From: Neodiprion pinetum
Lineage: Eukaryota; Arthropoda; Insecta; Hymenoptera; Diprionidae
Reading direction: 5' to 3'
Assembly: GCF_021155775.2 (NCBI RefSeq)
Contig: NC_060235.2
Location: 24,561,598-24,625,597 of the forward strand
DNA length: 64,000 nt
A program made the translations under genes and the position numbers. The notes beneath the pieces are model-generated. The model worked only from the letters and a program-made list of their open reading frames with translations. It ran no database searches and was not told where the DNA came from. Below, piece by piece: positions 25,801 through 37,800 of the stretch (position 1 is the stretch's first letter; each line of letters opens with the position of its first letter).

Positions 25801-28800
25801 ACAAGGAACGGCAGATCATTACAACACTCGGCCATTTGGCGAATTGCAACCACTTCCAGCACAGCCAGCTCCTTCTACCCAAAGAGGCTTCTATGATCAA
25901 GAATTTGTACCTTTGAAATTCGACGATTGTAAGTCCACACCAAAAGCTTTCAATAAACAATACATATAAGCTTGTATGAAATTATTCTCATTCTTACGTA
26001 ACACTTTTTTTTATAAGAAATAAATTATTTTAGACTGCCAATCAAATATTCACCAGTGTGTTTGTATTAGTTATAATTTCTAAGAGCAATGTCGTTCTTT
26101 TTTTCAGCTGACGATAAGAAGGATAATCCGTTGGCTCTGACCCGTGACGTTGATACACCCGATACAATCGTCAGCTCATCGTCTCCTGAATGTGTCATCC
26201 CTGAGTTTATACATAGATTTCCTGGGTTGAGATTAATAGAAGAGGAATCTGATGAAGAGTCCGATTGGCTGAAGCGGGTGTCTCCTGTAATACCACTAGT
26301 GTCTCCTATTCCAGTTAGGCCTAAGCCAGGTTTCACTAAAGATTCCGCTAAAATGGACAAAGAAAACTTTGGTGTCTCAAGGTAATTACATACAAATTTT
26401 TAATACACGTTGTAAACATCTGACGTGCTGTGATTCAAAAAAGATGTCACTAACTGTCGATTCTGGTAGCAAGGGTGATCTTATATCAATGCAATATTCT
26501 AAGAAGATTCCTACTCAGCTGCAGTAAATTGAACTGTGCTATATGAGTTGTAATTGTTGCATACAGGTTATATTTAATAACTTGAGATAACATTTCCAAT
26601 TAAACGATTCCTTCTTGGGCATTTGTTCATACTAAATTTACCTCTCAACATTTGATAAGGAATTACTTTAACATGTTTGAAAATCTATGCAACTTTGACA
26701 CTTTACCTGGAAATCTGGAAAACTTGGGGGCTTATGCAATAGTTGGGAACTTTTATTCTGCCCGGTAAAATGATGAAAAAATTATGGAATTTTGTCGCTG
26801 TTCTAGAAAAAAATTAATTTGAATCTAAAAACTTCATATGGTATCAAATATTAGTTTTAGCAGAGATTGTGTGTATATATATATATACGAGAAAAATAGT
26901 AGATGAGTAATTATGAAGGAAGTAGTAAGACTACATCCCTTCTTTGTTTAGCAGGCTCTGATTGGCTAACTCATGCCAGCACTCACGCTCGTAGCACAAT
27001 GACTTTAAAACAAATAAAATATAATCTATAACGATGGATTCAATTTTTTTTTTTTCTTCTTACTTGTAATTGTTACAAGCAAAAAGGGTACTGTATAATT
27101 ATAGATGAAAAAGTACGGTATACAATAAACTTAATTGTTTTGGGCAACTGAATTTTTATTATATCGATTTGATTTCGTCAGGTGATGGTCAGGCATGGAA
27201 TGATGCACCTTTAGTAATCAATTATAACTTTAAACAACGTTTCGGCAGGCTCCGCTCACCATCATTATGTTTCTATCATATAAAAAATCGCAATCTGTTA
27301 CATGAATTACATCTGATCACTAACTGTCACTTTAAAAACCTTGCACAGTTAGGTAATTATTAATCTCTATTGTATCTAAATACTTTTTAGTGTTTTCGAA
27401 TTTAATACTGTACATAAATGCCAACGTTTAATATTTCATCTTATTATTAAAATTACTATGAAAGATTAAATTATTTAACACTTGCATAAATCGCCATTCC
27501 TTAATGCTTGCAATTTTTATTACATGGTGTTCCAGAAGGAAGTGAATACCAACCTAACTATAGTAACCGAACTATACACTTAATATTAAATTTGACAACA
27601 ATCTTTGAAAGTTACATACCTGTTTACATATTTGTTAGTCAATTCCGTTCGTCAAAGGCCTGTTACAAAACATTAAAAAGACACTATTGAAAGAAAACGT
27701 CAATGTTTCATATGAAATTACCAACACTTTTAACAATATATTTACGTCGTTAAAGTCAAAAACCGCCAAACTTGAACAAATCAAGATTGTATATAAAATC
27801 GAATGTAAAGACTGTGATAAAGTGTTACATACGCTAATCGTCACAGCATCTGAAAAAAATGAATTGCAAATCATAGTATGATGTAAAAACGCGTGATCCA
27901 GATAGATCGGCTCTGGCTCAGCACTCATTAGTTGAAGGGCACACTTTTGACTTTGGAAATTTAAAGATAATTGACCAAGAAACCGACTGGCATAAGAGGC
28001 TTATCAAGGAAATGATACACATTTCTAAAAACAATACAGTCAACAAAAGAACTGACATACAAAACCAGAGTCACTTCTATTCGGACATCATTTAAATTGG
28101 CAATAGAAATTGGCATAGACTATTATGTAAACAATTAGGGCAGTCGACTAACAAATATGTAAACAGGTAAGTGACTTTCAAAGATTGTTGTTAAATTGAA
28201 TATTAAGAGAATAGTTCGGTTGGCATAGTTAGGTTGGTATTCACTTCCTTCTTGAACATCATGTAATGAACACCGCAAGCGGTAAGGAATGCCGATTTAT
28301 GTAAGTGTTACATAATTTAATCTTCCATAGTAGTTTTAATAATAAGATGAAATATTTAACGTTGGTATTTATGTACAGTATTAAATTTGAATATACTAAA
28401 CAGTATTTAGATACAATAGAGATTAATAATTACCTAACTGTGCAAGGTTTTTATCGTGACAGTTAGTGTTCAAATGTAATTCATGTGACAATTTGTGATT
28501 TTTTTATATTGAAGAAACCTGATGATGGTAGGCGGAGCCTGTCGAAACGTTATTTAAGAATATAATTGATTCCTCAAAGTGCATCATTCCATCCGTGACC
28601 GTCACCCAACGAAATCAAATCTGTATAATATCTACACAGTCACGAACTTCAACTCATCTAAATTTTTATTGGGGTTTCAAATTTTTTCCTTTTTCTTTAT
28701 TAGATATAATGTTGATGTCAGTTTTCGTGAATCAAGCAATATTTGTTAATGCACATCATTTGAAATGTCATATCTACTCGCTAGATTACAGTGTTTTTTA

Positions 28801-31800
28801 CAATTCATTTTCAAACCATCATCATTGGATTATATTTCCAGTCATGAATGTTTTAGGTTCCATGTTTTATATAAGAAATATATGTTGAAATGAAGGTAGT
28901 CTAAATTATGTTGCGAATGTTACTCAGTCAGGGTTATCTGATTTATAGGACAGGTAAATCACATCCCTTACCATTGCGGGATAATGGTAATGTCACTGTG
29001 ACATTAACTCTGAATAGCCAGGCTGCAGATGATATCATGGGAGTATTGAAGGACTTAGCCAATATCTTAAACATTGCTCCACCCACGGGTTATCAAATAA
29101 TTGAGCGCACAACTACCCCACCAAGTCAAAAGTTGGGACTCTACAGAACAAAAGGAAAAGATGGTAAAGAAGGAGGTAAGATTGATGACAGTGATATTCT
29201 ACTATTTATCGGGACATTGATGAATTAATTAAATTATTAAATGATCAAATAAATAGGAACAAGCCAAAAAACCATAGTACAGTTTTCAATGTTCGCAAAA
29301 AAATTTTCGGATTCAGTTTGTATGATCTAATTAGACTGCAAGCATCCATATTGAAAATTTAAAATAGATTTTAGAACTGAAAGTATAAGTTTGTCTCATG
29401 AGGAAACCTCATCAATATTAGATGAAGTGTGATTTGAAAAATGTATTTTCTTGCTGATTAGCTAATATTCAGAAAATTGAAAAATACCTTGATCAATTGC
29501 ATTCCGTTATCGAATTGAACTTTTGTCATTGAATTTTTAGCACTTTATTTCCTATATCTTATCGTCGGAAAAAAGATGATTTTATGAGTTCTTTATTTAA
29601 CCAAAAATTCATCTTTCCGAATATGAAATCTACTTTGAGGTAGATATTTTCGACATTTGCTGTTCTAGAAATATATGTAAATGCCCAAAAAATAGGCGGT
29701 TTTCATTTCTACATGTGGAAAAGTAGATATTTGACGTATATCTGGAAATTTTTGGAGTGCGCTGAAAATACGTAATATTCATTGGGTATAAATTTTCTAG
29801 GAATCTCGAAAAATCGAAATTTTATCCCACCTTGAAATTTTCAGGATATAGTCCAATCCATCTATTCTTTCACATAAACAAATCAAAAGAATTAAGTCCA
29901 TATTCGGGAAGATCAGACCAAAAAAGACAGCAGGTGATATTTTTTTTCTAACCATAGGAAGTGTTGAAAATTTGAGATCAAATGGTTTAATTCGAAAGCG
30001 TCTTAAAATTGATCAACGTGTTTCTCGAAAACGCTTAGGCCTAAAAGCCTAAAAATTGGAAGATTCTCATACCTACTGTGTACACTATGAGGTATCCAAA
30101 TTTCATCCAGATCGAAGTTTTGACCCTAAAATGCTAGCCAGAAATTGGTGGATCATCCCATGTAGTGTATCTGTGGTTCTTTGTATTTTTTACACCAAAT
30201 TTGCTCTTATTTTAATAAGTACGTTTCTGTTGATTTTATAGCTCCTATAGATATCCAAAGCATTCTCAACGGAGCAGCTAAGTTCTGTCGTCACTGTGAT
30301 GTGGTCATCCTTAACAGTTTGATACGGAAAAAGGTTTCAGATCTACCTTTCTTGAGTAAAGAAGAATCTGAGCCTGGCGAGGAACTTTGCTTTTGTTCAG
30401 CAGCGTGTTACATGCAATTTGCTCTTATTCATAGATCACCGACAGCCACTCATGAAAAGGTATGCTCAATTACGATTTTGTTAATATCTTTTATAACAAT
30501 TGGTTAATATGTACCAATTTACTTTTAATTTCATAGTCCGTGTGAAAGCTTCTTTACATACGATCTATACTCTATGAACTCAGCCCCTTTTTTCAACTCT
30601 CATTGATATTTCTGATAACAGTCCAAAATGTTGAACTACTTGAATGTGTACTCTAGGATTCTTTCGGAAATTTTCTCCTCACCTAGTTCGTTACTGAAAT
30701 TTTAGTTTTTTATAACTATAGATCCAAAAATGGCTAAGTCACATCAAAGAAATTAATCTGCAAATAAGTTTTTTTTTTCTTTAGCAACTTTTGAGTAGAA
30801 TAAGATTCATACTTTTATGAATTCACATGTCAATATCATTGAAAAACAAATGGAATTTACATTTTGCTCTTGCTAAGGCAATTTTCGTTTTGTTGTACAT
30901 TTTACAATATTTAAGCGGCATCGAACTTCCTTTCATATTGGAACTGACTCACTTCGCGTGCAACTGAAAGTTAGATTCGACCAAAAACGGAAAATTCTCA
31001 TTTTGTCCATTGGTCCAAACTAATGGACAGTACAACAGAGCGATGTTTTTCCAAAACACTTTTTTGATTTTTAGATCTCAAAACACTTGAAAATATGTCA
31101 GAATTAGCAAAAGTCCTTTTTTATCCAAAACCAATATTTTTATTTTTATTATAAAGTGACGAAAAATAAAAATGAATCTACGTATAATTATGCCAATTTG
31201 GACGCAAAATAGGTTGTTCATTTTCGTGAATTACGCGCTGCTCAAAAGGGTTATTTACATACAGTAAAGCGCGATTTTTTAGGAATATTTTCATTGAAGT
31301 TTCTCCTGATCAACTTCCGAAGCTCTATCTCCGTGCACCTTGCTCTTGTGTAATACTTCATTTCCTAGTACTTGCGTGGCTCCTAGAGTTATGAATTTCT
31401 TATCTGTAAAATTTACATACTTTTAAATGTAAAAATTATACAGGCAGCAACAATTGTGGACCATCTGTGCCAAAACTCACTGTCTAGAATTGCTGACATG
31501 GAACTGAAGACTGAAGCTCATGAAAAGAAATTTGTTATGCACCGCTCAGCCGAACAAAATGATAATCTGAAACTAGAAGCAATGGAAATTGCGACAGAAG
31601 TCAAAATTAAAACTGAAAAAGATGTTGATATAGATACTGTTCATCTGAAAGAAGATTTAGTTGATGAAAAACGACCGAAAAAACACCCAGCTACCGAACA
31701 ATTAATTGATGATTCTATCGATCCCCCAACAAAAGTTTGGAGAGGTCTTCGATATAAGTTATGGACACCAGGTGCTATCCAACCAGCAACAAAGTACAAA

Positions 31801-34800
31801 AAACCCGTGGATCGTGAGATCACAGAGGTAATTAACTAGTATTGAAAGAATATTATAATGAACAATTTAATTAGAACAATGAACAGGCGATTTATAAATT
31901 GAAACTGAAGTTATATAAACTCTTCTCAGTATTTACACCAAAATATCTATACAGTGGATATTCTTTGAAACAGGCCACTAAGAGACTTGAGGTAACTGCT
32001 TCAAGGAATATACCCTGTTTATTTAGTTGATGATAAAAATAAATGTATAGGATATTCTGTATGAATTGAAATTATTTTAGGCATATGGTCGAAATTAGAA
32101 AAGGCCTGACCCAGATTTTACTCAAAATTGTGCGATTCCATTCGTTCTGTAAAATTCTAATACACATGTTTATATCGCAGGGCAAGTTACTTTACAACTA
32201 GGAACAGAAATATTCTCATTTTAAACTGTCTATCACTGTCCTCTTTTTCCAGAGAAAATTGTATGAAGAAAATTTCACAATGCTTACGAGTCCAAATTGC
32301 ATTAGAAAACTTTTGATTTTAGATTTCTTTCAGTTATTGAGTGAAAAAAAGGGTTCACTGAAAATACACTTATCACACTTTTTTCACTATGAATCACCAA
32401 CCTTAAGGTTGGGTGTCAGTGTTGCAAATTTTCAATTACATTTTTAATTCAATTACACATTCAACTACAAATTACTCTTGTGATGTGTAGCTGAATTATT
32501 TTACTGCAAATTACTGTTCTGAATATTGCAAATTTACCTGTTGCGTATTGGCTCTCTTGTTCAAGAACACAGTGTACTGAAAATATTTCATCCATGACAT
32601 AATCTTTCATTTCTGCAGATGCTTTTTCGTTTGGGTGTTACTGTAATGCCCGTAAAGACCGACGACAGTCGCCATTGTCTGTTTTGCAATAGTCAGGGTG
32701 ATGGTGCTGCGGATGGACCCGCAAGATTGCTTAATCTGGATGTTGACAAATGGGTGCATCTCAATTGTGCTTTGTGGTCGGACGATGTATATGAAACTGT
32801 GAATGGTGCTTTGATGAATTTGGATGCAGCTCTGCAACACAGTCTTGTTCTAAACTGCATGTTGTGCGACAAACCTGGAGCTACTGTAAAGTGCTTCAAA
32901 ATGCGTTGTACAAACGTTTATCATCTCGGCTGTGCAGTCAAGGATGGTTGCGTCTTCTACAAAAACAAGGTAAATGAGTTCTTATAATGGATCAGTCATA
33001 TTCAGGTTGGATTGATAATTGGTAATTGATTTAAGAAATTGTAATTTTTCAGAGTACGTATTGCTCGCAACATGTCCCGAAAAATGAAAAAGATAATGAA
33101 TTGACAACTTTATCGGTATACCGACGAGTATACGTGAATCGTGATGAGAACCGGCAAGTAGCAGCTGTGATGCATCATTCGGAACATAATCATCTTTTGC
33201 GGGTTGGAAGCTTGATATTCTTGAGTGTGGGTCAACTGTTGCCACATCAATTATCCAACTTTCATACGCCAAATTTCATCTATCCAGTTGGTTACAAAAT
33301 AGTGAGATTTTATTGGAGCATGAAAAGACCGAATAAACGCTGCAGATACGTATGCTCGATTCACGATGTATCCGGACGACCAGAATTTCGAGTATTGGTT
33401 CAAGAACCTTCGCAAGAGGATGTTGAGTTGCGAGATGCGACACCTCGTGCCGTCTGGAATCGCATTCTGGAACCATTAGCTGAATTACGCCGCACCACAC
33501 ACAGTGTTCAATTGTTTCCACGTTACGTTTCTGGGGAGGATTTATTTGGTCTCACTGAGCCTGCGGTTGTCCGCGTCCTTGAAAGCCTTCCGGGAATTGA
33601 AACTCTTACAGATTACAGATTCAAATATGGGAGAAATCCTTTATTGGAACTGCCATTAGCTATCAATCCCACTGGTAGTGCAAGAACGGAGGCTCGTTTG
33701 AGGAATCAATTGCCGTGGAAAAGGCCGCATACCCAGCGAACTGGCTCTTCAGCGAGAGCAACATTCGTACCTACGGCAACTGTTGCTGGGGAAGTAGCGT
33801 GTCCTTATTCAAAACAATTTGTACACTCTAAAAGTTCACAGTATAAGAAGATGAAACAAGAATGGCGGAACAATGTTTATTTAGCACGATCCAAAATTCA
33901 AGGCCTAGGATTGTACGCAGCTCGGGATTTGGAAAGACATACTATGGTCATTGAATACATTGGGGAAATCATTCGTTCTGAACTAGCTGAGACCAGAGAG
34001 AAGCAGTACGAAGCAAGGGTAAGTTGTATTGAAATTTATTTGGGACTCGAATAGGATAGAAACGAATGACTGATTTCCACCTCTATACGGGAATAACCTG
34101 TAGTATTGTGCAGGTTAATTTGTCTAATATTTGCTCCAGAAAAAAAAACTATTGAAGGCGTCATACAGGTAATTCAATGCATTCGTACCCATGATATAAT
34201 ATCATTACTAGCATCCACACCAGACTTTAGCGGATAGTTTGATTTTTTGAATTGAGACTGTCTGGGTATCTGCACTAGTTTTGAATCAAAGTAGTCGCAA
34301 TGCCAGCCGAACGGATAAATCATGAATGAGAGTAGCTTCAGCAGCCTAGTTTAAGCTTCTGCTACCACACTGGGGTTCAGTACCATACGGAAGGTCTGTA
34401 ATTCCAGTGAACTGTTGCAGCTAACAATAAAGGTTAAAGATGTATAGATTATCGTGGCTGAATCAAAAGTTAGGAAAGGAGACAAACTGTGAAAAAAAGC
34501 CCCAAAGGTATTATTTTCCCCAATTATGGTGAACACGAATGAGACAATATCCCTGCTAACTAATAGAAATGAATCTGAGCAAATTTGAGTAACATAAACT
34601 GAGATATCCACCATTCGGGAAAAAATTTTATATTTCAAACCTTCGAAATGATTAAACTCCGATGATTTTTTTTTACCAATATTTTTGAGCTTATTCTGCT
34701 TGCTGACCAAATCCCAATAAATTTTCGGAAAAACTTGTACAAAATTGTCCATCATAGTACTATTATAAAGTGCAAATGTACTTGTTGCGTGGTGTCCACT

Positions 34801-37800
34801 GGTGAGGGAATTTTATAATTAGTCAATAAATTTTATGGCGGTGTGACAGAACGAGAAAGAATAAAATTTTTCCTACAAAAAGAAATTGTAAGAGCAATTT
34901 GTTTTCCACTTGCTCGGTTCCATAACAAGTAAATACATTTTAAACGTGGTTTTGAAAACCTATTCATTTGGAGACTTATTCGTTAGATACTCGAATCGAC
35001 ACTATTGGTTCGGATTTTCGTCAGTGAGAAATTATCATTTGATCAGGGAACGTCAGGGAATTTTTTTTTTCTACTATATTTAGTATATTTAGTGGCCATC
35101 ATCTGTTGACAAACAGTTGTATCGTACTTGTACAAATCTATTTTTATACACGCTAGAGATAACTCTTTGTAAAAGTTATTTTCGGGTAATCTTTGGAGAG
35201 CTCTAAGATCATTATAAGCCCAAAAAAATAAGAATTGAATGGAAAAAGCCTACAATTTAATAATATTGAACGTTCTTATTCTAATACCGTTTCTCATATT
35301 GTACATATCTGAACCTGTGGTATTGGAATTCCATGCATGCCATGCTGTATTTTTCAAGGTACTCCTTTCGTAATTTTACTGACGAACTTTAATTTAAGTT
35401 AAATATACTTCCTGTGTCAAAAATTGTTCTTGAGATCAAATTATTCTAGGTCATCTAGGGACACAATTTACAGGGACATCAAAGGTCAACAAAATATTTC
35501 AATCTCGAAAAACTTTCGTTTGCGTAAGATACCGTTTCCACATGAATTATAAAACCAAGAAACCAGGTTGGTTTGAGAAGAGAATATTTAAATTGGAGCT
35601 CGTCTACATTCATCTAGAATATTCTGTTTCTAATATTCAAATAGACTAGTTTTAAAACTCTCGCACGGTAAGCTTGCTCGGGGTCGGATGCCTTGTGTAA
35701 TTGGTTTTTGTGCTCGTGCGCTCGCATACTCGTTGTCAGTGTTTTAGCAGATGACATAGTTGTAGGGGAGACTGGGGCACGATGGACTCCCCAAAGAATT
35801 CTGTTATTTGCTTCACAGTATACAGAATGTACACTGTCTTTGTGGATGTGACGCAAACCAAATCTGCCCGTAAGATTTTTTCTATATAATGCTACAAATC
35901 ACGTTTACACATGCATGTAAGTATAACGTATTGTGATTTTATGACAATAAATTTCGTCAAAAAATACCACAGAACAATCAGCTAAGTGCTAACAGATTTG
36001 AAACACGACGCACAGGAATTTTAGCTGTAATTGAACGACGTTATTGTCATGTATTTGTATGTATACAATGCCAACCACTCACCAACTGCAATTTCTTGAT
36101 CCTGGTCGTTCGGTTTTTTTTTGGATTCAGAATGTTTCCTGAAGCACGCATATTGGTTTGATAGCACAAAACATGACGTTTTCAATAATCAAACTTGTAA
36201 ACTTGAAAATTAGTCCGGAAGGTCAAAAGTTGTCAGGTCAAGGACCTGGACAGCTAGAACTATGGAGCTCTAGTCCTGGAGGTCAAGATCCACCAGGTGG
36301 AGGACCTGAACAGTCAGAACTACGGAAAATTAGTCCTGAAGGTCAAAACTCACCAGATCAAGGACCTGGACAGCCAAAACTACGGACCGCTTGTCCTGGA
36401 GGTCGAAATCCACCAGGTGGAGGACCTGGACAGCGAAATCTACGGAAAAATAGTCCTGAAGGTCGAAAGTCACCAGATCAAGGACCTGGACAGCCAGAAC
36501 TATGGAGCGCTTGTCCTGGAAGTCGAGTTTCACCACGTAACGGACCTGGAGCGCAGGAACCACGGAGCGCTTGTCCTGGAAGCCGAGTTTCACCAGGTAA
36601 CGGACCTGGAGCGCAGGAACCACGAAGCGCTTGTCCTGGAAGTCAAGTTTCATCAGATAGTGGACCTTGAGCGCAGAAACTACGGAGCGCTTGTCGTGGA
36701 AGCCGAGTTTCACCAGGTAACAGACCTGGAGCGCAGGAACCACGAAACGTTTGTCCTGGAAGTCAAGTTTCACCAGATAGTGGACCTTGAGCGCAGAAAC
36801 TACGGAGCGCTTGTCCTGGAAGCCGAGTTTCACCAGGTAACGGACTTGGAGCGCAGGAACCACGAAGCGCTTGTCCTGGAAGTCAAGTTTCATCAGATAG
36901 TGGACCTTGAGCGCAGAAACTACGGAGCGCTTGTCGTGGAAGCCGAGTTTCACCAGGTAACAGACCTGGAGCGCAGGAACCACGAAACGTTTGTCCTGGA
37001 AGTCAAGTTTCACCAGATAGTGGACCTTGAGCGCAGAAACTACGGAGCGCTTGTCCTGGAAGCCGAGTTTCACCAGGTAACGGACTTGGAGCGCAGGAAC
37101 CACGGAGCGCTTGTCCTGGAAGCCGAGTTTCACCAGGTAACGGACCTGGAGCGCAGGAACCACGAAGCGCTTGTCCTGGAAGTCAAGTTTCACCAGATAG
37201 TGGACCTTGAGCGCAGAAACTACGGAGCGCTTGTCCTAGAAGCCGAGTTTCACCAGGTAACGGACCTGGAGCGCAGGAACTATGCAGCGCTTGGTCAAAA
37301 GTCACCAGGTGAAAAACCTGGACAGCCAGAACTACGGAGCGCTTTTCCTGGATGTCAAGATCCACCAGGTGGAGGACCTGAACAGTCAGAACTACGGAAA
37401 ATTAGTCTTGAAGGTCAAAACTCACCAGATCAAGGACCTGGACAGCCAGAACTACGGAGCGCTTGTCCTGGAAGTCGAATTTCACCAGGTAGTGAACCTT
37501 GAACGCAGAAACTACGGATCACTTGTCCTCGACGTGGAGTGTCAACAGGTAGCAGACCCGGAGCGCAGGATCCAGGAGGTAAAGAACCCGGTACTTGAAA
37601 TTTATGGAGCACGATTCTCATACGTCCTCTCTACTGCGCGATTGTTTCCAGACTGAGGAATTCGGCTAGCTGATTTTCGTCGTCGACCATTAGAATAGAT
37701 CGATGACGTCGAGATAGAAAAAATTTTGGGTGACGTCACGTTCTGAACATCCGACATCCGAACATCCAAACTTTGGTTTCGAACTTTAGTATTATCTATG

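Larger units (their letters stand above)
27166..28621 (+). mobile_element. Penelope-like retroelement (PLE) remnant between long inverted arms
   Basis: Two arms of about 475 bp (27166-27640 and 28145-28621) are imperfect inverted copies of each other. The 504-bp centre encodes the end of a PLE reverse transcriptase/GIY-YIG polyprotein on the + strand. Long terminal repeats in direct or inverted arrangement (pseudo-LTRs) are known for Penelope elements. This copy lacks most of the RT and cannot be autonomous. It lies in sense orientation in the host intron. Confidence 0.8.
26382..28948. other. Intron, 2.6 kb, with a Penelope-like element
   Basis: Over half of the intron is the retroelement at 27166-28621. 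A short (TA)n run lies near 26,875. The rest is AT-rich and unremarkable. Confidence 0.7.

Noticed and set aside
27169..27363. Open frame in the left arm of the Penelope-like element
   Set aside because: The arm is a non-coding inverted repeat. The coding relic of the element starts only after it, at 27642.
36158..37502. Long open frames (170 and 401 codons on +, 287 codons on -) as a repeat-protein gene
   Set aside because: They lie wholly inside the minisatellite, exist in two + frames and one - frame at once, and follow from a stop-free unit of 30 bp. No splice, promoter or domain evidence supports coding.
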